Shown piece by piece: positions 51,518-59,277 of a DNA stretch of 64,000 nt. The first letter of the stretch is position 1. Every line of letters begins with the position of its first letter. The translations under genes were made by a program, and so were the position numbers. Origin of the DNA: DATKZM01 sp035527975. Its GTDB lineage: Bacteria > Pseudomonadota > Alphaproteobacteria > JAPULJ01. The DNA is taken from NCBI GenBank assembly GCA_035527975.1, contig DATKZM010000030.1, positions 1 through 64,000 of the forward strand, written 5' to 3'. The notes beneath the pieces were generated by a model. That model was not told the DNA's origin, made no database searches, and was given only the letters and a program-made list of their open reading frames with translations.

Positions 51518-53842
51518 TTACTCCGCGGCCTGGCGCATGCGTTGCTCGCGCTCGTAAAGGCCGCGAGCCAGTTTCTCGGGCGAGACCGGCGGATGGTCGA
51601 TGCGCACGCCGGTGGCGTTGTAGATGGCGTTGCCGATTGCGGGCGCGATCACGATGGTCGGCAGCTCGGCAATGCCTTTGGCGCCTGCCGGGCCCTCGGC
51701 GTCCATGGTCTCGATGAAGGTCATGTCGATGCGCGGCATCTCGGGCGCGGTGAACAGATGGTAGTCGCGGAAGAATGGGTTCTTCACGATGCCCTTCTCG
51801 ATCTTCAAGTCTTCCGAGAGGGCATATCCCAGGCCCATGGCGATACCGCCCTCGATCTGGCCTTCCAGACCCGTCAGGTTGATGACGCGGCCGACATCCT
51901 GGACCGACCAAACGGTCTCGACCTCGACCTCGCCGGTGGCGGTGTCGACGATCAATTCGGCGACATGGACGGCATTCGAGTAGGCGGCCGACATGTCGCC
52001 CATATGGTTCTCGTCTTCGGACTCGGTGGGCGGCTCGTAATAGTCCGACTGGATGACGAGCTGGGCGTCCTCGCCGGCAAAATGCATTTGCCGCAAGAGA
52101 CGGTCGAGCGGCATGACGACGGCGCCGTCGGCGGCCTGGACGACATGGCCGCCGCGAAGATCGAGCGCGTCGGCGGCGACGTTCGACATCTTGGCGGCTG
52201 CATCGAGGATCTGCGCCTTGGCTTTCTGGGCGGTGCGCTGGGCCGACTTGCCGGCGATATAGGTCGTGCGGCTGGCATGCACGCCGACATCCCAGGGGCC
52301 GGTCGCGGTGTCGTTGGCGACGATGGTGACGTCGCGCATCGGAATGCCGAGCTCTTCGGCCATGATCTGCGCGATCACGGTGTCGATGCCCTGGCCGATT
52401 TCAGAAGCGCCGGTGATGACGGTGACCCGGGCATAGTCGTCCATCTTGAGGATGGTGCCGCAGCCGTCGGATTTGTGGATCTTGGCGCCGCCGGCATTGT
52501 GCAGCGAGGCGGCGATGCCGATGCCGCGCTTGTAGCGTTCGGGGCTGTCCCAGCCATCCTTGTACGTTGCCCATTTGGCCAGGAAGTCGGATTTCTCCGC
52601 CGCGATATTGAGGCAGCCGACGAGGTCGATGCAGCCGAGGTTCGAGCCTTGCGGCGTGATCTCGTCGGGCTCGTTGGCGTTCTTCAGGCGGAATTCGAGC
52701 GGGTTGAAGCCGCCGATCTCCGCCATCTTGTCCATATGGGTTTCGATCGCCCAGGTCGCCTGCACGTTGCCATAGCCGCGGAAGGAGCCGGCGAAGGGGT
52801 TGTTGGTGTAGACGGCCTTGGCGCTGTAGTGGATGTGCGGCACCTTGTAGTGCGAGGTGATGGTCCGCATCGTCACGTAAGGCGTGGTCGCGCCCCAGGA
52901 GGTGTAGCCGCCATTGTTGAGCAGCGTGTCGACCTCGCGGAAGGTCAGCGTGCCGTCCTTCTTCATGCCCGCCTTGATCTTGAACTCGACCGGTTGGCGG
53001 GTCGGCGAGGCGATGAATTCCTCCTCGCGCGAGAAGATCAGCTTGACCGGGCGGCGCGTGGCCTGGGCCAGCAGCACGCAGATCGGCTCGTAGGGATAAA
53101 CGTCGAGCTTGGCGCCGAAGGCCCCGCCGACCGGCGGCTGGACGATGCGCACATCGCCCGGATGCATGCCGAGCGAGGGGGCGATATCCATCTTCATGAT
53201 GAAGGGATATTGGCTCTGCGAGTAGAGCGTGACCCGGCCGTCGGGATCGATGTCGGCGACCGCGCAGCTGACGCCCATATTGCAATGGGTGACGTAGTGG
53301 ACGTTGTATTCGCCCTCAACGATGAAGTCGCTCTCGGCTTTGCCTTGCTCGATATCGCCATGGTCGAAGTGCTGCGCCATGGCGATATTGTCGGGGCGTT
53401 CGTCATGGATGATCGGCGCGCCGTCCTTGAGGGCCTCCTCGCATTCGAAAACGGTGGGCAGGTCCTCGTACTCGACCGTGATGAGACGCAGCGCCTGGTC
53501 GCAGGCTTCCTCGCTCTCGGCGGCGACGGCGGCGATCTCGTCGCGGATGCAGCGCACCTTGTCCTTCTTCAGCGGCGGGTTGTCCTTGAGGACGCCGATA
53601 CCGAAGTCGGGCGTGTCGGCGCCGGTCAGCACCGCGTGCACGCCGGGCACCGCCTTGGCTTTCTCGGTGTCGATCCGCTTGATCTTGGCGTGCACCCGGT
53701 CGGTGCGCAGGATCTTGCCGTAGAGCATGCGCGGCAGAACCATGTCGTTGACGTAACGCGTGCGGCCGGTCGCCTTGTCGGGCGCGTCCAGCTTGCGCAC
53801 GCGCTTGCCGATGATGGTTTCCTTCTCGATGATCTTGGTCAT
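51518..53842 (-). CDS. Molybdenum hydroxylase, large (molybdopterin-binding) subunit
   Basis: A 774-residue xanthine-dehydrogenase/aldehyde-oxidase family subunit. The order is the small N-terminal domain (GKRVRKLDAPDKATGRTRYVND), then the Moco domains: PPVGGAFGAKLDVYPYEP near 235, AGSFRGYGNVQATWAIE near 350, EIGQGIDTVIAQIMAEELG near 480, and the C-terminal GAKGIAELPTIVIAPAIGNA, which holds the catalytic glutamate. It hydroxylates a carbon next to nitrogen or an aldehyde. Subunits 2 and 3 lie at 54049 and 54509. The substrate is probably an N-heterocycle, inferred from the hydantoinase neighbours. Confidence 0.92.
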   Translation of the reverse strand: MTKIIEKETIIGKRVRKLDAPDKATGRTRYVNDMVLPRMLYGKILRTDRVHAKIKRIDTEKAKAVPGVHAVLTGADTPDFGIGVLKDNPPLKKDKVRCIRDEIAAVAAESEEACDQALRLITVEYEDLPTVFECEEALKDGAPIIHDERPDNIAMAQHFDHGDIEQGKAESDFIVEGEYNVHYVTHCNMGVSCAVADIDPDGRVTLYSQSQYPFIMKMDIAPSLGMHPGDVRIVQPPVGGAFGAKLDVYPYEPICVLLAQATRRPVKLIFSREEEFIASPTRQPVEFKIKAGMKKDGTLTFREVDTLLNNGGYTSWGATTPYVTMRTITSHYKVPHIHYSAKAVYTNNPFAGSFRGYGNVQATWAIETHMDKMAEIGGFNPLEFRLKNANEPDEITPQGSNLGCIDLVGCLNIAAEKSDFLAKWATYKDGWDSPERYKRGIGIAASLHNAGGAKIHKSDGCGTILKMDDYARVTVITGASEIGQGIDTVIAQIMAEELGIPMRDVTIVANDTATGPWDVGVHASRTTYIAGKSAQRTAQKAKAQILDAAAKMSNVAADALDLRGGHVVQAADGAVVMPLDRLLRQMHFAGEDAQLVIQSDYYEPPTESEDENHMGDMSAAYSNAVHVAELIVDTATGEVEVETVWSVQDVGRVINLTGLEGQIEGGIAMGLGYALSEDLKIEKGIVKNPFFRDYHLFTAPEMPRIDMTFIETMDAEGPAGAKGIAELPTIVIAPAIGNAIYNATGVRIDHPPVSPEKLARGLYEREQRMRQAAE

Positions 53843-53883
53843 CCGTCACGTCCTCGCTTCATGCGGCCCTGCGGCCGTTGTCA

Positions 53884-54030
53884 TCTACCAAGTCATCCCC
53901 TCCCCCTCGATGGGGGAGGGTTAGGGTGGGGGTGAGAATTAGATAAGGTCGCTTTCGTTGAGCGAAAGCGGCTTAAAGTACCCCCCATCCCGGCCTTCCC
54001 CCACAAGGGGGGAGGGATTGTCTTGTCGTC
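53884..54030. repeat. Palindromic repeats between two molybdenum-hydroxylase genes
   Basis: A GGGAGG-rich unit near 53890, an 8-bp hairpin CGCTTTCG/CGAAAGCG (53950-53970) and a second GGGGGAGGG-type unit near 54005 fill the 206-bp gap between the small and large subunit genes. They probably form RNA hairpins inside a polycistronic transcript and may tune subunit ratio. Confidence 0.5.
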
Positions 54031-54048
54031 TCCAACCAAGTCCCGTCA

Positions 54049-54525
54049 TCAGGCGGCCGTGGCGCGGCCGGCGGCGATGACGGCGTCGATGATCTTCTTG
54101 TAGCCGGTGCAGCGGCAGACATTGCCTTCGAGGCCGCGCCGGATCTCGTCCTCGGACATGTTCGGGTTGCGGTCGAGCAGGTAGCGGATCTGCATGATCA
54201 TGCCCGGCGTGCAGAAGCCGCACTGGACCGCGCCGTGCTCGATGAAGGCGTCCTGCACGGGATCGACACCGTCGGCGGTCCACAAGCCTTCGATCGTGAG
54301 CACGCTTCGCCCGGCCAGGTCGACCGCGGGCATCAGACAGGAATTGAGCGACTGGCCGTCGACGATCACGGTGCAGGCGCCGCATTCGCCTTCACCGCAG
54401 GCGAGCTTGGCGCCCGCAAGATCAAGACGCTCGCGCAGCACCGTGAGGGCCGACGCGTCGGCGGGAACGCCGAGCGTGGTCTCGCGGCCGTTCAGCGTGA
54501 AGGTGATGTCAACCTGCAACGGCAT
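54049..54525 (-). CDS. Molybdenum hydroxylase, small (2Fe-2S) subunit
   Basis: A 158-residue iron-sulfur subunit. The plant-type cluster ligands are in CGEGECGACTVIVDG with a fourth Cys after SLNSC. The second cluster is in CGFCTPGM and VCRCTGYK. Length and order match the XDH family small subunit. It transfers electrons from the Moco to FAD. It overlaps the FAD subunit gene by 17 bp at its start. Confidence 0.93.
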   Translation of the reverse strand: MPLQVDITFTLNGRETTLGVPADASALTVLRERLDLAGAKLACGEGECGACTVIVDGQSLNSCLMPAVDLAGRSVLTIEGLWTADGVDPVQDAFIEHGAVQCGFCTPGMIMQIRYLLDRNPNMSEDEIRRGLEGNVCRCTGYKKIIDAVIAAGRATAA

Positions 54526-55399
54526 TCGAAAGCTCCTGGGTGAGATAGGCGCGGGCCAGACGGCGTCGGTACCAGGCCGAGCCCCGATGATCGTCGATCG
54601 GCGCGATCTCTTTGTCTAAAGCGTCGCTCGCTCGCTCGATCAGCTCGGCGTCGATCGTCTGGCCCTCCAGCACGGCTTCAGTTTTGTGTGCCCGGATCGG
54701 CGTGGGCGCGACCGCACCCAGGGCCAGCCGTACATCGCGCATCGTCGTACCATCGAGATAGGCAGCAAAGCCCAAGGAAACCAGGGCGATTTCGAGCGCG
54801 GGCCTGGGGCCGGTCTTGGCAAAGCCGGCATGAAAGCCCGCTTTCGGCACGGCGAACTTGACGCCGGTGATGAGCTCGCCGGGCACCATTTTGGTGCGGC
54901 CGGGGCCGGTGAAGATTTCCGCGATGGGGATCGTGCGGGTTGCCACCTTGCCGGCCTTGAGCGATGCCAGCGCGACCACGGCGTCGAGGCAAAGCAGCGG
55001 GATCACGAAATCGGCGGCGGGCGAGGCGTTGGCGACGTTGCCACCGACGGTGGCGGCATTGCGAATTTGTACGCTTGCGAACTTATCGGCCGTGGCTGGC
55101 AACACCGGCACCATCTTTCGCAGCAGCGCGCTATCGAGCACCTGCGTCATGGTGACCAATGCGCCGAGGCGAATACCGCCCGCGGTTTCAGTGATCCCGG
55201 CAAGCTCCGGAACATGCTTGATGTTGACGAGGCGCTTGCCGATCGTCCGGCCGGGCTCGTCCTTCTGGACCCAGAGGTCGGTGCCGCCGGCTACGCAGGT
55301 CGCAGCCCCGTCGGCCATCGCCTCGAGCGCGGCCTTCAGCGATGTCGGCGCCACATATTCCTCGAACGCCGAGGGTTCCTGGAGTTGGGGGAGTGTCAT
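54509..55399 (-). CDS. Molybdenum hydroxylase, medium (FAD-binding) subunit
   Basis: A 296-residue FAD subunit of the XDH/CO-dehydrogenase type. FAD motifs are ATCVAGGTDLWVQ near residue 38 and ATVGGNVANASPAADFV near 120. The C-terminal CODH-type domain ends WYRRRLARAYLTQEL. It is cotranscribed with the small subunit and lies 27 bp after the acyl-CoA mutase large subunit. Confidence 0.92.
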   Translation of the reverse strand: MTLPQLQEPSAFEEYVAPTSLKAALEAMADGAATCVAGGTDLWVQKDEPGRTIGKRLVNIKHVPELAGITETAGGIRLGALVTMTQVLDSALLRKMVPVLPATADKFASVQIRNAATVGGNVANASPAADFVIPLLCLDAVVALASLKAGKVATRTIPIAEIFTGPGRTKMVPGELITGVKFAVPKAGFHAGFAKTGPRPALEIALVSLGFAAYLDGTTMRDVRLALGAVAPTPIRAHKTEAVLEGQTIDAELIERASDALDKEIAPIDDHRGSAWYRRRLARAYLTQELSNAVAG

Positions 55400-55426
55400 G
55401 ATCGATCCGGTTCCCTATTCTCCCGT

Positions 55427-57052
55427 CTAGAACCGCATCGGTTCCTGGTAACGGCCGAAGGCCTCGGTCAACACGGCGGTGATTTCGCCGACCGAAGCAT
55501 AGGCCTTCACCGCATCCATGATCGCGGGCATGGTGTTCGTATCGCCATCGGCGGCGGCCTTCAGATCGGCGAGGGCCTTGTCGACGGCGCCCTGGTCGCG
55601 CGAGGCCTTGGTGTCATTGAGACGGGCGATCTGCCGGTCGGTGTCTTCCTTCTTGTACGGATGCATCTCGACCTCGGGCTCGTCCTCCTCGATCTCGTGG
55701 CAGTTGACGCCGACCTTGCGGAAGGCGCCGGTCTCCAGATCCTTGTGGCGCTCGTAGGCCTGCTTGGAGACATGCGCCTGGATCTCGCCATCGGCGATCA
55801 TCTTGACGATGCCGCCCTTCTCGTCGAGCTGCTCCATGATCCGCACCATCTCGGCTTCCATCTGGTTGGTCAGGGTCTCGACGAAGTAAGAGCCGGCGAG
55901 CGGATCGACCGTGTCGGTCATGCCCATCTCTTCGATCAGCAGCTGCATGGTGCGCAGCGAGATGCGCTGGGCCTTTTCGGAAGGGATCGTATAGGCCTCG
56001 TCGTAGCAACAGAGCGCAATGGTCTGCGCGCCGGAGAGCACGCAGCCCAGCGCATAATAAGCGCCGCGCATGATGTTGTTTTCGGGCTGTTCGATGGTGA
56101 GGCCCGCGCCGCCGCCGCCGGCGATCATGCGCAGCCACATCGATTTGGGGTCCTTGGCGCGGTACTTGTTCTTGACGATCTTGGCCCACAGGCGGCGGCC
56201 CGCGCGGAACTTGCAGATCTGCTCGAAGAACTGGCCGAATATGTTGTAGTTGAACGACATGCGGTAGGCGAACTCGTCGATGTCGAGGCCGCGCTTCAGC
56301 ACCTCGTCGAAATAGGCGCCGGCGATGGCAAAGCCGTAGGCCATCTCCTCGGTTGGCGTCGCCCCCGATTCGCGGATGTGATAGCCGCAGACCGAGACGG
56401 GCGAGTAGAGCGGCGCGTTCTTGGCGCAGTATTCCATCGTGTCGGCGACCAGGCGCACCGAAGGCTCGACCGGATAGATCCAGGTGCCGCGCCCGACGAA
56501 CTCTTTCAAAATGTCGTTCTGACAGGTGCCGCGCAGCTTGGTGAGATCGAAGCCGCGCTTCTCGGCCATCGCCAGATACATCGCGATCATGATTGCGGCG
56601 GTGCCGTTGATGGTCAGCGAGACGGTGATGTTCTCGATGTCGATGCCCTCGAAGGCGATCTCGACATCCTTCAGCGTGTCGATCGCCATGCCGACGCGGC
56701 CGACCTCGCCGCCGGCCATCGGATCGTCGCTGTCATAGCCGCACTGGGTCGGCAGATCGAAGGCGACGTTAAGCCCGGTATTGCCGGTTTCGATCAGGTA
56801 TTTGAAGCGCTTGTTGGTGTCCTCGGCGTTGCCGAAGCCGGTGTACTGGCGCATCGTCCAGGGCCGCTTGCGGTACATCATGTCGTGGATGCCGCGGGTG
56901 AACGGGAAGGCGCCGGGCGCGCCGACACCGTCGGGCACGCCGGGTTCCTCGATCCTCGTGGCGGCCACGTCCTCGGCCGTATAGAGCGGCTTGATCTCGA
57001 TCCCCGACTCGTTGCGGCGGGTATCGGCGTCCGGTTTACGCTGCACGTTCAA
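55427..57052 (-). CDS. Acyl-CoA mutase large subunit, split B12-dependent (methylmalonyl-CoA mutase-like)
   Basis: A 541-residue TIM-barrel subunit without a B12 domain, which is a separate gene at 57036. Substrate residues of methylmalonyl-CoA mutase seem to be kept: RQYTGF (Tyr and Arg at 87-89), GTCQND (Gln), PSVRLVAD (Arg207 position) and GYHIRESGA (catalytic His). 2-Hydroxyisobutyryl- and isobutyryl-CoA mutases, which share the split layout, change Tyr and Arg at these points. This suggests a carboxyl-bearing acyl-CoA. The TTG at 57052 has AAGGAGAAG seven bases upstream. It overlaps the B12 gene by 17 bp. Confidence 0.85.
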   Translation of the reverse strand: MNVQRKPDADTRRNESGIEIKPLYTAEDVAATRIEEPGVPDGVGAPGAFPFTRGIHDMMYRKRPWTMRQYTGFGNAEDTNKRFKYLIETGNTGLNVAFDLPTQCGYDSDDPMAGGEVGRVGMAIDTLKDVEIAFEGIDIENITVSLTINGTAAIMIAMYLAMAEKRGFDLTKLRGTCQNDILKEFVGRGTWIYPVEPSVRLVADTMEYCAKNAPLYSPVSVCGYHIRESGATPTEEMAYGFAIAGAYFDEVLKRGLDIDEFAYRMSFNYNIFGQFFEQICKFRAGRRLWAKIVKNKYRAKDPKSMWLRMIAGGGGAGLTIEQPENNIMRGAYYALGCVLSGAQTIALCCYDEAYTIPSEKAQRISLRTMQLLIEEMGMTDTVDPLAGSYFVETLTNQMEAEMVRIMEQLDEKGGIVKMIADGEIQAHVSKQAYERHKDLETGAFRKVGVNCHEIEEDEPEVEMHPYKKEDTDRQIARLNDTKASRDQGAVDKALADLKAAADGDTNTMPAIMDAVKAYASVGEITAVLTEAFGRYQEPMRF

Positions 57053-57443
57053 GGGTCTTCTCCTTGATGAAATCGACGATCTCTTTGAGCTTCGTGCCGG
57101 TGTTAAAAACGGCATCGAGCCCGATCTTGCGCAAGGCGTCGTGATCTTCGCGGGGCACGTTGCCGCCGATCAGCCAAAGGCGGTCCGAAAGCCCATATTC
57201 GTCGAGCAGTTCGGCGAGGCGCTGGCAGATCGGGATATGCGAGCCCGACAGGATGGACAGCGCGATCACGTCGACATCCTCGTCGCGGGCGGCATTGGCG
57301 ATCATCTCCGGGCTTTGGCGCAGGCCCGTATAGATGACCTCGAACCCGGCATCGACCAGTGCACGCACGACGATCTTGGCCCCGACGTCATGGCCGTCGA
57401 GGCCGGGCTTGGCGACCAGGATGCGGGTTTTCTTGTCAGCCAT
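57036..57443 (-). CDS. Acyl-CoA mutase small subunit (cobalamin-binding domain)
   Basis: A 135-residue B12-binding subunit. The lower-ligand signature DxHxxG is seen in GLDGHDVGAK, followed by the usual LSILSGSHIPI (SxL) and WLIGGNVPREDHDAL (GG). It pairs with the large subunit at 55427 to carry adenosylcobalamin. ATG 57443 is the start, since the longer frame has no conservation. It lies 127 bp after the hydantoinase B stop; a GC-rich palindromic stretch fills that gap. Confidence 0.9.
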   Translation of the reverse strand: MADKKTRILVAKPGLDGHDVGAKIVVRALVDAGFEVIYTGLRQSPEMIANAARDEDVDVIALSILSGSHIPICQRLAELLDEYGLSDRLWLIGGNVPREDHDALRKIGLDAVFNTGTKLKEIVDFIKEKTLERAA

Positions 57444-57570
57444 TGGGGTATCCCACGCCGATAATTCGATCTGGCAATCTGCGTAAGCGGATATCCCCTC
57501 CCTCGGAGGGGAGGGGGCTTTTTCTGCTGGCCGCGCTGGTAGTGCCAAATATAGCCAAGGGTCGCCTCGC

Positions 57571-59277
57571 CTATTCCGCTGCCTGCGACGTCGGCTCGTA
57601 GCCATAAACCTCGCGGGCGGTCTCCTCGGAAATGATGCCGTTCCGGACTTCCTCGGCGAGCTTGGCGCGGTCGCGCTTCTTGGGATCGCCGTAACCGCCG
57701 CCGCCGCCGGCCTGCTGGAAATAGACCGTGCCCTTGGGCAGCCCGGTGATGAGGTCCTTGTTGAGCGGCACGACCTCGTTGCCGTCGGGGGTGGTGAGCC
57801 TGATCGTGTTGAGCGTGCCTTGCCCGCCGCCGAAGAGCCCGAAGGCCGGCTCGAAATCGCCGTCGCCGAAGGTCACGAGCTGGGTATCCTCAGAGCCTAC
57901 CTCGTAGACCGTCTCGATGCCGATGCCGCCGCGCCACTGCCCGGCGCCGGCCGAATCGGTGAGGTATTCGTGCTTGATCAGGCGGTGCGGCGACTGCTGC
58001 TCGAACATCTCGTAGTCCTGGTCGAGCACGCCGCCCGAGGCGTCGATCATACCGATATGGTCGTAGCCGTCGGTGCCGTTCATGGCGCCGCCGCCGCCCT
58101 TCATGCCCATGAAGAAGATGTCGACGTAGCTGTCATCCTTCTCCTCGTCGAAGCCCGTGGTCAGCGACGAGAGCAGATTGTTCCAGCCCGCCGTAACGCG
58201 GTTCGGGATCGCCGGCGCCAGCGCGCGCTGGATTGCATCGGCGTTGGGCGGGCACAGATGGTTGCCGAAGGTCGTCGCCGCCGGATAGCCGGCATTGAGG
58301 ATGGTGCCCTCGGGAATGATGATCTCCAGCGGCGCCAGCATGCCTTCGTTGTGCGGGATGTCGGGGTTGACCATCTGCAGCAGCGTCAGCGCCGTGGCGC
58401 TGGCGCTCGATGTGTAAGTGCCGTTGACGAAGCCGTTGGTGCGTCCATCGGTCTTGGAGTAGTCGAACTTGATCGCCTTGTCCTCGACCGTGATGTCGAC
58501 GCGGATAGTGTATTTCGAGCCCTTGTTCTTGCCGTCGTAATAGACGTAGCCCTCGCCCGAATAGTTTCCGTTCGGGATCGAGCCGATCTCGGCCTCCATC
58601 ATCTTCTGCGTCGCATCGAAAAGCGCCAGCTTGTGCCGCTCGAAGACGTCGAGGCTGTGCTTTTCCAGTAGCGCCACCATGCGCCGCGCGCCGACATTGG
58701 TCGCGCCCATCTGCGAGCGCATGTCCTCCTGGACGATTTCGAAGCGGATGTTGGCGAATATGAGATCCCAGACATCCTTGCGGAAGGTGCCGCCGTCGAA
58801 GACCTTGACCGGCGGGATGCGGATGCCCTCCTGCCAGACCTCCACGGCGTTGGGGTTGTAGCCGCCGGCGACCGCGCCGCCGATATCGGCCTGGTGGCCC
58901 TTCACCGCGGTCCAGGCGACCAGCTTGTCCTCGAAAAAGATCGGCCGGAACACGGCGACGTCGTTGTTCTGGTTGCCCATCGAGAAGACGTCGTTGTGGA
59001 AGATGACGTCGCCGGGCTTAAAGTCGCCCTCGAAATACTTAATGATGTATTTGCACACCGGCGCCAGCGAGAAGGCGAGGATCGGCAGGTTTTCGGTCTG
59101 CTCCAGCATCCGGCCTTCGCCGTCGTAGAGCCCGGTCACGAAGTCCTTGGCCTCGCAGAGGATGGGCGAGCGCGCCGTCTGCTCGACCGACATGCTCATC
59201 TCGTCGGTGATCGACTTGAAGGCGCGCGCGAAGACGGACAGCAGGATCGGATCGATGTCGGATTTGGTGCTGCTCAT
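57571..59277 (-). CDS. Hydantoinase B-type subunit (second cluster)
   Basis: A 568-residue HyuB/N-methylhydantoinase-B family protein. Key segments are DEMSMSVEQTARSPILCEAKDF, GDVIFHNDVFSMGNQNNDV, AVKGHQADIGGAVAGGYNP, MRSQMGATNVGARRM and the C-terminal GGGGGYGDPKKRDRAKLAEEV. Its ATG overlaps the A-subunit stop by 4 bp. It forms the ATP-dependent cyclic-amidohydrolase with the A subunit upstream. Confidence 0.92.
   Translation of the reverse strand: MSSTKSDIDPILLSVFARAFKSITDEMSMSVEQTARSPILCEAKDFVTGLYDGEGRMLEQTENLPILAFSLAPVCKYIIKYFEGDFKPGDVIFHNDVFSMGNQNNDVAVFRPIFFEDKLVAWTAVKGHQADIGGAVAGGYNPNAVEVWQEGIRIPPVKVFDGGTFRKDVWDLIFANIRFEIVQEDMRSQMGATNVGARRMVALLEKHSLDVFERHKLALFDATQKMMEAEIGSIPNGNYSGEGYVYYDGKNKGSKYTIRVDITVEDKAIKFDYSKTDGRTNGFVNGTYTSSASATALTLLQMVNPDIPHNEGMLAPLEIIIPEGTILNAGYPAATTFGNHLCPPNADAIQRALAPAIPNRVTAGWNNLLSSLTTGFDEEKDDSYVDIFFMGMKGGGGAMNGTDGYDHIGMIDASGGVLDQDYEMFEQQSPHRLIKHEYLTDSAGAGQWRGGIGIETVYEVGSEDTQLVTFGDGDFEPAFGLFGGGQGTLNTIRLTTPDGNEVVPLNKDLITGLPKGTVYFQQAGGGGGYGDPKKRDRAKLAEEVRNGIISEETAREVYGYEPTSQAAE

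Noticed and set aside
51542..53935. A 797-codon plus-strand open frame opposite the molybdenum-hydroxylase large subunit
   Set aside because: High GC makes long antisense frames. The translation lacks domains and is rich in Ala, Gly, Asp and Arg, while the minus strand has every family motif. The same holds for 54686-57067, 47860-49506, 30921-32990, 22801-24420 and 25889-28255.
55427..57052. 2-hydroxyisobutyryl-CoA mutase (HcmA)
   Set aside because: The Ile/Asp changes of HcmA are not seen; Tyr and Arg typical of methylmalonyl-CoA mutase are present.
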